Assembly: GCA_017453605.1 (NCBI GenBank)
Contig: JAFTEP010000166.1
Coordinates: forward strand, 1 to 8,989
DNA length: 8,989 nt
Direction: 5' to 3'
DNA from: Clostridia bacterium
Lineage (GTDB): Bacteria; Bacillota; Clostridia; Oscillospirales; SIG627
Shown here: positions 1 to 5,819 of the stretch, piece by piece
How the letters are laid out: every line of letters starts with the position of its first letter
How positions within the stretch are numbered: position 1 is the stretch's first letter
The notes under the pieces: generated by a model
What the model was told of the DNA's origin: nothing
Seen by the model: only the letters and a program-made list of their open reading frames with translations
Database searches by the model: none
Position numbers and translations under genes: made by a program

Positions 1-582
1 GAGACCGTCGAGATCCACATCCGTCTGGGCGTCGACTCCAGGCACGCGGATCAGCAGGTCAGAGGCGCCGTGGTCCTTCCCAACGGCACCGGCAAGACCG
101 TCCGCACCCTCGTTTTCGCCAAGGGCGACAAGGCCAAGGCCGCTGAGGAAGCCGGAAGCGACTTCGTCGGAGCCGAGGATCTGGTCGCGAAGATCCAGCA
201 GGAGAACTGGTTCGATTTCGACATCGTCATCGCTTCTCCCGATATGATGGGCGTCATCGGACGTCTCGGTAAAGTCCTCGGACCCAAGGGCTTGATGCCT
301 AACCCCAAGGCCGGCACCGTCACTCCCGACGTCGCCAAGGCCGTCCAGGAAGCCAAAGCCGGTAAGATCGAATACCGTCTCGACAAGACCAACATCATCC
401 ACTGCCCCATCGGCAAGGCGTCCTTCGGAGCAGAGAAACTCACCGAGAACTTCGAGACCCTCATCGGCGCCGTCGTCAAGGCCCGTCCCGCCGCTCTCAA
501 AGGTCAGTACATCAAGAGCTGCGTCGCGGCTTCCACGATGGGCCCCGGCGTGAAGATCAACTACGTCAAGTACGGCAACTGA
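1..582 (+). CDS. rplA: Large-subunit ribosomal protein L1, 5'-truncated by window edge
   Basis: L1 binds 23S rRNA to form the mobile L1 stalk that helps release deacylated tRNA from the E site. In many bacteria it also represses its own operon by binding its mRNA. The frame is open from the first base and reads RLGVDSRHADQQVRGAVVLP, a typical L1 segment. The family signature follows (MGVIGRLGKVLGPKGLMPNP, about nt 247-306), and the protein ends in YVKYGN with TGA at 580-582. There are 193 codons visible. L1 is usually about 230 residues, so roughly 35-40 N-terminal residues lie outside. rplK would be expected just upstream. No terminator is visible after the stop; the rplJ promoter begins 26 nt downstream, so rplA transcription may read into rplJ. 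Codons mostly end in C or G, as in highly expressed genes here. Confidence 0.97.
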   Translation, partial: ETVEIHIRLGVDSRHADQQVRGAVVLPNGTGKTVRTLVFAKGDKAKAAEEAGSDFVGAEDLVAKIQQENWFDFDIVIASPDMMGVIGRLGKVLGPKGLMPNPKAGTVTPDVAKAVQEAKAGKIEYRLDKTNIIHCPIGKASFGAEKLTENFETLIGAVVKARPAALKGQYIKSCVAASTMGPGVKINYVKYGN

Positions 583-586
583 TCTG

Positions 587-637
587 TTAAAAAAAATTAA
601 AAAAATGCTTGACAGACGCGGAGCGTTGTGATATAAT
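587..637 (+). promoter_or_regulatory. Strong sigma-A promoter with UP-like element for rplJL
   Basis: Both core elements match consensus exactly: -35 TTGACA at 609-614 and -10 TATAAT at 632-637, separated by the optimal 17 nt. An almost pure A/T tract at 587-605 lies just upstream of the -35, where an UP element would contact the RNA polymerase alpha subunits. Transcription should start near 644-645, giving a leader of about 155 nt before rplJ. This gives rplJL a promoter separate from that of rplA. Confidence 0.93.
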
Positions 638-644
638 CCCGTCT

Positions 645-762
645 GTTACCTAAGACAACAGGTAAAAGCTTTTTGCTTTTTCAAATTCGCCTGTCGAGGA
701 AAGCGCAAATTCATAATAAGTGTTATGATGCCCTTTTATCGACAGCGGTAAAAGGGCATTTT
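645..762 (+). ncRNA. L10 leader RNA (autoregulatory leader of rplJL)
   Basis: In Firmicutes the rplJL leader is bound by the L10-(L12)4 complex, which promotes premature termination when the stalk proteins are in excess. The hallmark is seen at 646-665: TTACCT and AGGTAA pair perfectly around the loop AAGACAAC, very close to the known leader motif (ACC-AAGACA-AGGT). A second hairpin follows (AAAAGC 664-669 with GCTTTT 675-680), then a CCTGTCGAGG element (690-699), a TCATAA/TTATGA hairpin (711-716 with 723-728) and the attenuator at 728-762. The location between a strong promoter and rplJ supports the call. Secondary structure was paired by eye, not by folding software. Confidence 0.85.
728..762 (+). 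terminator. Intrinsic attenuator in the rplJ leader
   Basis: An 11-bp perfect stem (728-738 with 749-759; the 5' arm reads ATGCCCTTTTA) closes a 10-nt loop and runs into TTTT (759-762). The U-run is short, which suits a regulated attenuator rather than a full stop. It lies about 40 nt before the rplJ start codon, in the position of the regulated terminator of known L10 leaders. Confidence 0.85.
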
Positions 763-800
763 CCTGTTGCCGGCAAATCTACACGGAGGTGAAATGTTAA

Positions 801-1358
801 ATGCCGAGTGCAAAGATTCTTGAGCAGAAGATGGCCCAGACAGAGGCCCTCGCCGAGAGGATCAGGAACGCTCAGGCGGGCGTCATCGTCAGCTACGCGG
901 GCATTACCGTCGAGCAGGACACCGCTCTCAGGACCAAGCTGAGACAGGCGGGCGTGGAGTATAAGGTCTACAAGAACTCCATGACAGGTCTCGCCTGCGA
1001 GAAAGCGGGCTACGGTGAACTCAAAGCCCATCTGACCGGAATGAACGCGATCGCCACTTGCGCGAGCGATCCCGTCGCCGCCGCAAAGATCGTCAAGGAA
1101 TACGCCGACAAGATCGAGACCTTCTCTATCAAGGGCGGTTTCGTCGACGGCAACGTTCTCGACGAAGCGGGCGTGGTCCGTCTCGCGGAGATCCCCTCGA
1201 AGGAGACCCTCATCTGCAAGATCATGATGGGTATGCAGTCGCCGCTCTACAAGCTGGCGTATGCTCTCCAGGCGATCATCGACAAGAGCGGCGAGGCTCC
1301 CGCAGAGGCTCCCGCAGAATCAGCCGAAGCTCCCGCAGAGGCTCCCGCGGCTGAATGA
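801..1358 (+). CDS. rplJ: Large-subunit ribosomal protein L10
   Basis: L10 anchors the ribosomal stalk: its N-terminal domain binds 23S rRNA and L11, and a C-terminal helix carries the L7/L12 dimers that recruit translation GTPases. With L12 it also represses its own leader RNA. The start is fixed by GGAGGTGA (785-792), 8 nt before ATG; an ATG at 794 is out of frame and soon stops. The 185-residue protein shows the expected N-terminus (PSAKILEQK), the core GVIVSYAGI (27-35) and VYKNSMTGLA (56-65), and the L12-binding helix at about 135-162. Residues 164-185 form a tail made only of Glu, Ala, Pro, Ser and Gly in EAPA units, making the protein longer than the usual 165-175. rplL follows after 60 nt with no terminator between. 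Confidence 0.96.
   Translation: MPSAKILEQKMAQTEALAERIRNAQAGVIVSYAGITVEQDTALRTKLRQAGVEYKVYKNSMTGLACEKAGYGELKAHLTGMNAIATCASDPVAAAKIVKEYADKIETFSIKGGFVDGNVLDEAGVVRLAEIPSKETLICKIMMGMQSPLYKLAYALQAIIDKSGEAPAEAPAESAEAPAEAPAAE
1293..1349 (+). repeat. Imperfect 12-nt repeat encoding EAPA units in the L10 tail
   Basis: GAGGCTCCCGCA occurs at 1293-1304 and again at 1305-1316. After a 9-nt spacer it recurs as GAAGCTCCCGCA at 1326-1337 and GAGGCTCCCGCG at 1338-1349. All copies are in frame and encode Glu-Ala-Pro-Ala. The near identity at DNA level suggests expansion by slippage or recombination rather than independent codon choice. Confidence 0.85.
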
Positions 1359-1364
1359 TTCATT

Positions 1365-1393
1365 CTGACCGCAAGAAGAAAAAAATCTATAAT
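1365..1393 (+). promoter_or_regulatory. Possible internal promoter for rplL
   Basis: CTGACC (1365-1370, four of six consensus -35 positions) lies exactly 17 nt before a perfect TATAAT (1388-1393), in the rplJ-rplL gap. Transcription would start near 1400, leaving a very short leader of about 19 nt that still contains the AAAGG ribosome binding site (1403-1407). It could supply the extra L7/L12 needed, since ribosomes carry several L12 per L10. The gap is A-rich, so a chance match is possible. Confidence 0.4.
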
Positions 1394-1418
1394 TAACTAA
1401 AGAAAGGTAATAACAAAA

Positions 1419-1799
1419 ATGGCTGCTGAAAAGATCAACGCTTTACTCGAAGAAATCAAGGGTCTCACCATTCTGGAAATGGCTGACCTCGTGAAGGCTC
1501 TCGAAGAGACCTTCGGCGTCACCGCGGCTCCCGTCGCAGTGGCAGGCGCGGCTCCCGCCGCCGGCGCCGCTCCCGCAGCGGAAGAACAGACCGAGTTCAC
1601 CGTCATCCTCGCTTCCTTCGGCGAGAAGAAGCTCGACGTCATCAAGGCGATCAGAGAGATCACCGGTCTCGGACTCAAGGACGCCAAGGACCTTGTCGAA
1701 GGCGCTCCGAAGCCCGTCAAGGAGAACGTCTCCAAGGCGGAAGCCGACGAACTCAAGGCGAAGCTCACCGCCGCCGGCGCTTCTGTCGAGATCAAATAA
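1419..1799 (+). CDS. rplL: Large-subunit ribosomal protein L7/L12
   Basis: L7/L12 is the multicopy stalk protein that binds elongation and initiation factors and stimulates their GTPase activity. The 126-residue product has all three known parts: an N-terminal dimerisation and L10-binding region (about 1-34), a flexible Ala/Pro/Gly hinge (about 36-54), and the compact C-terminal factor-binding domain (57-126) with LDVIKAIREITGLGLKDAKD and the ending ASVEIK. The length is normal for bacteria (120-130). ATG is preceded by AGAAAGG (1401-1407) at 11 nt, a longer gap than ideal. It is co-transcribed with rplJ, possibly helped by its own promoter at 1365-1393, and ends at the terminator 1818-1857. 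Confidence 0.97.
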   Translation: MAAEKINALLEEIKGLTILEMADLVKALEETFGVTAAPVAVAGAAPAAGAAPAAEEQTEFTVILASFGEKKLDVIKAIREITGLGLKDAKDLVEGAPKPVKENVSKAEADELKAKLTAAGASVEIK

Positions 1800-1817
1800 G
1801 ATTATCTTCAAAACATA

Positions 1818-1857
1818 TCGGTCGGACGATCCAAAAGGTCGCCCGACCGGTTTTTTT
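1818..1857 (+). terminator. Intrinsic terminator of the rplJL operon
   Basis: CGGTCGG (1819-1825) pairs with CCGACCG (1843-1849), the stem extends inward with a bulged GATCC/GGTC helix closed by AAAA, and seven T follow (1851-1857). It starts 19 nt after the rplL stop. The convergent gene at 1864-3099 ends 6 nt beyond it. On the - strand the same hairpin is followed only by ATATGTTTTG, so it may serve as a weak two-way terminator. Confidence 0.93.
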
Positions 1858-1863
1858 GCGCCT

Positions 1864-3099
1864 TTATTCCTCTTTTTCGTCTTTGATCGTATATCCCGCG
1901 TCCGTAAGCGCGCGGCGGATCGCTTCGTCGACTTCGGCTATCTGCCGGGGCGTCATTTTCCGCTTGCTGAAATCGTCCGCGAAGCCCGGGACGCCCTTCA
2001 GCGAATCCTTGCGATAGTACCAGACGCCGCCCGGTGAAAGCCCGATCGCTTTGTCGTTCTCGCTGTCCCTTATAAAGCCCCATGCCGCAAGACGGTCGTT
2101 TGTCTTGCAGTAGACGGCGTGTTCGCCGATGCGGATCTGGCAGTTTTTCATCCGTTTGAGCATCCTGACCGATTCCGCTTCTTCGGCGCTCATTTTGGTT
2201 TTCAACCCTTTTTTCGTTTCCCTTATGAATTCCCAAAGGCTCTTTTCAAGGATATCCATTTTTTCAAACGGAGGAAGTTTTTCGCGGTCAGCTCTCGGCA
2301 GTCCGTGTCCGAACACCAGTCTGCGCGCCATGGATCGGGCGTAATTCTGCGCCGGACGCCCCGTTACACCGACAAAGAAATCCTTCGATCGGCCGTTCAT
2401 ATAGTATGATCCGGTCGTGCATTCCGCGACGCAGGGCAGAACGCATCTCTCGTCTTTATTCACGGGCAGATCCCGCGCTTTTGTTTTCACGTCTTCGTCG
2501 ACGTTGTCCGCGAGTATCACGATCAGATTTGCGTGCGCCCGCGGAGAGATCCTGACTTCTATAGATTTGAAGGGCGGATCGCCGTCAGGCATTCTTTCAA
2601 GAAGAGCGCGCGCCCGCCCGAGAAGAAGTGTGTAATTTTTGACTGTCAGACGTCCGGTTTTGCATACGGCGATCCGTTTTTCGATCGAAGAATAAAACTT
2701 TGTTACGGAGTAAGCGTGCTTAAAACATACCGTGAATTCTCCGTCGGGAACATCTTTTATTTTCCAGCGCAGGAGTTTACAGCGTCTTATTATGCGCGAC
2801 AGGGCAATATCTTTATCAAGCCCGTTTATATTCGAGCGGTATTCAAGTCTGTCACGCTGCCAGGAATGGATCTCGTAAAAGCGGGCGTCGGCGATCAAAA
2901 AAAGAAGATAATTATGAAATAAATACCAGACTGAAAAGACGCCTAAGGCAAGAAGGATCGCGATCTGCTGGATCGAAGGCAAAGCCGAAGAGACGGGATC
3001 AAAAAAGATCAGGATAAAAAGCCAGATGAACATCAAAAGCCCAGGTAAGTATAAAAGCGTCTGACAAAGCCACGGATGTTTCATTTTCGGAAATTTCAT
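1864..3099 (-). CDS. Unrecognised two-helix membrane protein (411 aa)
   Basis: I do not recognise this protein. Two hydrophobic helices are clear near the N-terminus (about residues 13-33 and 44-71), joined by a short polar loop. The remaining ~340 residues are soluble, mixed and charged, with Cys scattered (for example CKLLRW near 107, CVLPCVAEC around 220-230, and CQIRI). There is no signal peptidase or lipobox motif and no recognisable enzyme motif. The topology suggests both termini on the same side, probably cytoplasmic. The start ATG (3097-3099) follows the stop of the upstream gene by one base (TGATATG) and has GGAG about 7 nt upstream, so translation is probably coupled. It is the last gene of the compact five-gene run and ends next to the terminator shared with rplL. 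Confidence 0.8.
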   Translation of the reverse strand: MKFPKMKHPWLCQTLLYLPGLLMFIWLFILIFFDPVSSALPSIQQIAILLALGVFSVWYLFHNYLLFLIADARFYEIHSWQRDRLEYRSNINGLDKDIALSRIIRRCKLLRWKIKDVPDGEFTVCFKHAYSVTKFYSSIEKRIAVCKTGRLTVKNYTLLLGRARALLERMPDGDPPFKSIEVRISPRAHANLIVILADNVDEDVKTKARDLPVNKDERCVLPCVAECTTGSYYMNGRSKDFFVGVTGRPAQNYARSMARRLVFGHGLPRADREKLPPFEKMDILEKSLWEFIRETKKGLKTKMSAEEAESVRMLKRMKNCQIRIGEHAVYCKTNDRLAAWGFIRDSENDKAIGLSPGGVWYYRKDSLKGVPGFADDFSKRKMTPRQIAEVDEAIRRALTDAGYTIKDEKEE

Positions 3100-3100
3100 A

Positions 3101-3730
3101 TCATTCTCCGTTCAACTCTATCAGCGCCGATCCGCACGACCAGCAGTTTTTGTCCTCTAAACCGTTTGTCGATCCGCACTCGATACATCTTTTCCTGTCC
3201 GCTTTTTTCAGATTTGAAACGAAGAGATACTCAAAGAGATAGTATTTATGCACCTTGTCTCCCACGGAGAACTCTTCCGCGTGGTATTCGATCTTTCCCG
3301 GCGTGGGAATATGCGCGTAGCGCATTATTTCACCGAAAGATCTGGCGGTCCGTTTTATCAGTTTCCCGTTGCTTTTTTCAACGGTCAGAACGACCCTCAT
3401 TTTCCAATAAGGCTCCGTCTGTCCCATTTCCAGATAAGAGCTGACTCCCTGATCGACGTCCACCCGGACCACCGTTCCGCTCCAGGATGAATCAATAAAC
3501 TTGAAGGGAACTCTGCAGATAAAAAACGGCAGCAGCATAAGAGCGGTGTAAAACACTTTTCTCGCGGTATGATGTTTTTCACCGAAAGGGAAGAGCGATT
3601 CTCCCCAAAAGTACAGTACGGCAAAAAGCGCCGCCGAGAGCGCAAAAAACGCGAGAAGCCTTAATATGATTCGCCGCGCCCGCTTTCTTTTCAGCGCCTT
3701 CGGCAATTCCGGCCTGCTTACGTTTTTCAT
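3101..3730 (-). CDS. Two-helix membrane protein with beta-type domain and C-terminal zinc ribbon
   Basis: A 209-residue protein with a strongly basic N-terminus (ALKRKRARR, 12-20) and transmembrane helices at about 21-42 and 57-73. A predicted beta-rich domain follows (about 82-172: SGTVVRV, VVLTVEKSNGKLIKRT, FSVGDKVHKYY). A zinc ribbon ends the protein: Cys182, Cys185, Cys196 and Cys199 in CX2C-X10-CX2C spacing. The middle domain has the outline of DUF3592-like or NfeD-type membrane-anchored beta domains (GxVV near the start, NGK hairpin, then GDxV), but that is a judgement from pattern, not a search. The gene at 5819-6307 has the same layout without the ribbon and looks like a paralogue. 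It lies 6 nt after the upstream lipoprotein gene and 1 nt before the next one. Function unknown; the ribbon suggests a protein or nucleic-acid contact in the cytoplasm. Confidence 0.82.
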   Translation of the reverse strand: MKNVSRPELPKALKRKRARRIILRLLAFFALSAALFAVLYFWGESLFPFGEKHHTARKVFYTALMLLPFFICRVPFKFIDSSWSGTVVRVDVDQGVSSYLEMGQTEPYWKMRVVLTVEKSNGKLIKRTARSFGEIMRYAHIPTPGKIEYHAEEFSVGDKVHKYYLFEYLFVSNLKKADRKRCIECGSTNGLEDKNCWSCGSALIELNGE

Positions 3731-3736
3731 TATTCT

Positions 3737-4933
3737 TCACTCGACCCCGTATTTTAATATAAGTCCGCTGTCCGAGCAGTTTTTCCTGCCGAGACCGATA
3801 TACAGATCGTTTCCGTCGGCCGCGAGGCTTATAGCCGGGGCTTTCCCGGTGTATTCTGCGATCTTGATAAACTCTCCGTCGGCGTATTCCAAAACGGTGC
3901 TCACGTATCCTTCACCTTCCTCTTTTGCGGCGAGAACGTACAGCCGGTCTCTGTCGACGTAAACGTCGGTGACGCTCGCTTCGTACGGCAGGGGAAGGTA
4001 TTCGATCTTCGCATCGCCGTAAGCTTTGTAGAGCGCGCCGAACGCGAAGTAAACGCTGTTGCCGAAATATGCTTTGTTCTTTGTGTTATTTGTCGTCCGA
4101 GCGCCGAACGGATCTATGTATGTTAATCCCGTCCAGTGCGTGAAGAAAACGAACTTTTCGCCGTCGTATCTGTAAACGTCCCGATTCCTCAGCGCGTAGA
4201 CTTCACCGCCGAGCGAAAAAACGCAGAAGCATCTGTAGTTTTCAAAAGTACCGAAGCTGCTGTAATCCGGCGTGTTCCCGTCTGAATAAACAAATGACAG
4301 GGTCTTCGCGGTTCCGTCGTCGCCGATAAACACGGCGCAGTCTTTATTTGCGTTGGTGCCTATCCCGAAGATCAGGCCGTCCTGACAACGCGCGACGTCA
4401 AAAACGTGCACTCCTCCCGGGATCACTTTGTGAGAGATCCAGCCGCTTTCCGAAAATGTGTAGTAATTCCCGTAAGACCAGTCCCCGGTCGCGTCCATCC
4501 CGGTGCAGGTCAGAACGCCGTCGATAACGTAAAATTTTTCGATGCTTTCTTCCGGTAAAACACCGCCGTTGATCCATCTTTCCTGAGAGAAGTCGTATCT
4601 CAGCATGGCGACCGGGCCGACGTTATTATCCCATTCGCCGTAGCAGATATGAAGTGCGCCGTCGAAGACGATAAGGTCCTGCGGGAATCTTGCAAAAGAG
4701 CTTGCCGAGGTGCGTATTTCAAGAGGATTCCCGAGTTCGGTCCATCCGGCTTCTTCCGTCGCTTGGACCGACCCGGAGCTCTCTGCCGACGTTATCTCTC
4801 CGGCGCTGACGGCGCTGTCACGATATGTTTTACAGCCTGACAGAGCCGTCACGGCCGCGCAGACGATCGCCAGCGCAAAAATCATTGCCTTTAGTCTATT
4901 CTTCTCAGTCTTTCGGGAAGAGTTTGTATTCAT
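3737..4933 (-). CDS. Predicted beta-propeller lipoprotein (398 aa)
   Basis: The N-terminus is a lipoprotein signal: basic residues (RKTEKNRLK), a hydrophobic stretch (17-31), and the lipobox LSGC with the lipidated Cys at 34. A Ser/Glu/Ala-rich linker (about 38-60) would lift the rest off the membrane. The remainder shows about seven units of alternating beta strands with DG or GG turns (near 86-124, 133-170, 176-212, 231-265, 287-315, 320-360 and 366-398), for example DGALHICYG, GGEVYALRN, RDRLYVLAA and GNDLYIGLG. This fits a seven-bladed propeller, a fold used mainly for binding proteins or glycans. The ATG at 4931-4933 has a good AGAGGT site just upstream, so the first 29 nt overlap the preceding gene; a later Met17 would leave no basic n-region. 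No catalytic motif seen. Ligand unknown. Confidence 0.82.
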   Translation of the reverse strand: MNTNSSRKTEKNRLKAMIFALAIVCAAVTALSGCKTYRDSAVSAGEITSAESSGSVQATEEAGWTELGNPLEIRTSASSFARFPQDLIVFDGALHICYGEWDNNVGPVAMLRYDFSQERWINGGVLPEESIEKFYVIDGVLTCTGMDATGDWSYGNYYTFSESGWISHKVIPGGVHVFDVARCQDGLIFGIGTNANKDCAVFIGDDGTAKTLSFVYSDGNTPDYSSFGTFENYRCFCVFSLGGEVYALRNRDVYRYDGEKFVFFTHWTGLTYIDPFGARTTNNTKNKAYFGNSVYFAFGALYKAYGDAKIEYLPLPYEASVTDVYVDRDRLYVLAAKEEGEGYVSTVLEYADGEFIKIAEYTGKAPAISLAADGNDLYIGLGRKNCSDSGLILKYGVE

Positions 4934-5819
4934 AATCGACCTCTTCGGTCTTCACTCCGAGAGAGTTTGTCGTGATCGTGTGAGCAAGCTCTCCATTATC
5001 CCCGTATTCAAACACGGTAGTGTATAATTCTCCGTCGGTACTGATCTTGTTGGTCTGTTTGACGATCCTGCCTTCGCCGTCGTATTCGTAAGTATACTCG
5101 ACCGTCGTCACGCTGCCGTCCTGAAAGGTATAACTTATCTTCGTTTCGTTGTCGAACTGATCGTATTCGTATTCTCTTGACATCCCGCTTGAAGAAGAGA
5201 TCCTGATCGGCTTTTCCGTCTTGCTGTAAAGAGCTTCCTCGGTGACGGAGTTTCCCGATTGTGACACAATAGTGATCGTGCCGTCTTCGTTGTAAGTGTA
5301 GAATAGTTCGTATAATATCGCGCCGTCTTTATAGGCGGTCCTCTTTGCGTTCGTCCCGTCTTCATTGTACTCTGACAGAATATACTCGTCCGGCGTTTCG
5401 AGATAGTATGATTTTATAACTTTGCCGTTTTCGTTATATTCGGCTATATTAGTATATTCCGACCCGCCTTGTTTGACGTGGCACGATATCAAGTTCCCGT
5501 TGTTGTCGTAGGTGTTCTCCCGTCTCGTTTGGGCGCTGCCTGAACGCGACAGTTCTAAGGTCACGTTTCCAGAGCCGTCGTATTCGTAGGTCGTTATCAC
5601 CGATCCGTTTGGGCTCCACTGAGTTTTTTTGTAAAGAAGCCGGTTCCCGTCTTCTTCTTTTGTCTCTGCCGCATCCGTAGTCTGTGCAGTGGTCGCGGCG
5701 GTGCTGACGGTTTCTTTTGTCACGGCTCCGGTCTTCGCTGTCTGAACGTTCTGTGCGGCGCAGGCGCAAAAAGACGCGATAAGCGCGATCACAAGCGCTG
5801 CGAAAATAAATTTTTTCAT
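4905..5819 (-). CDS. YD/RHS-like repeat lipoprotein (304 aa)
   Basis: The protein begins with a short signal peptide (MKKFIFAALVIALIASFCAC). Lipidation is most likely at Cys20, although the -3 position (Phe17) is not ideal; Cys18 is an alternative. Residues about 24-57 are a Thr/Ala/Glu-rich linker. From about residue 78 there are nine repeats with a Tyr at 80, 104, 128, 151, 176, 198, 219, 246 and 272, most in the form Y-[DN]-x-x-G-[NKTR]. The spacing is 21-27 residues, typical of YD (RHS/wall-associated) repeats that build beta-sheet shells or solenoids. No toxin, protease or RHS core domain is present, so this is a small free-standing repeat protein exposed at the surface. Its ATG overlaps the stop of the upstream gene (TAATG), implying translational coupling, and its end overlaps the next lipoprotein gene by 29 nt. 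Confidence 0.85.
   Translation of the reverse strand: MKKFIFAALVIALIASFCACAAQNVQTAKTGAVTKETVSTAATTAQTTDAAETKEEDGNRLLYKKTQWSPNGSVITTYEYDGSGNVTLELSRSGSAQTRRENTYDNNGNLISCHVKQGGSEYTNIAEYNENGKVIKSYYLETPDEYILSEYNEDGTNAKRTAYKDGAILYELFYTYNEDGTITIVSQSGNSVTEEALYSKTEKPIRISSSSGMSREYEYDQFDNETKISYTFQDGSVTTVEYTYEYDGEGRIVKQTNKISTDGELYTTVFEYGDNGELAHTITTNSLGVKTEEVDYEYKLFPKD

Noticed and set aside
1397..1811. Open frames antisense to rplL and to rplA and rplJ
   Set aside because: They are shadows of GC-rich, highly biased ribosomal protein genes, with no start signals and no recognisable protein features.
2119..2922. Several + strand open frames inside 1864-3099
   Set aside because: They overlap each other and the longer - strand gene, which has membrane helices, a ribosome site and operon context. 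The + strand products have no consistent features.
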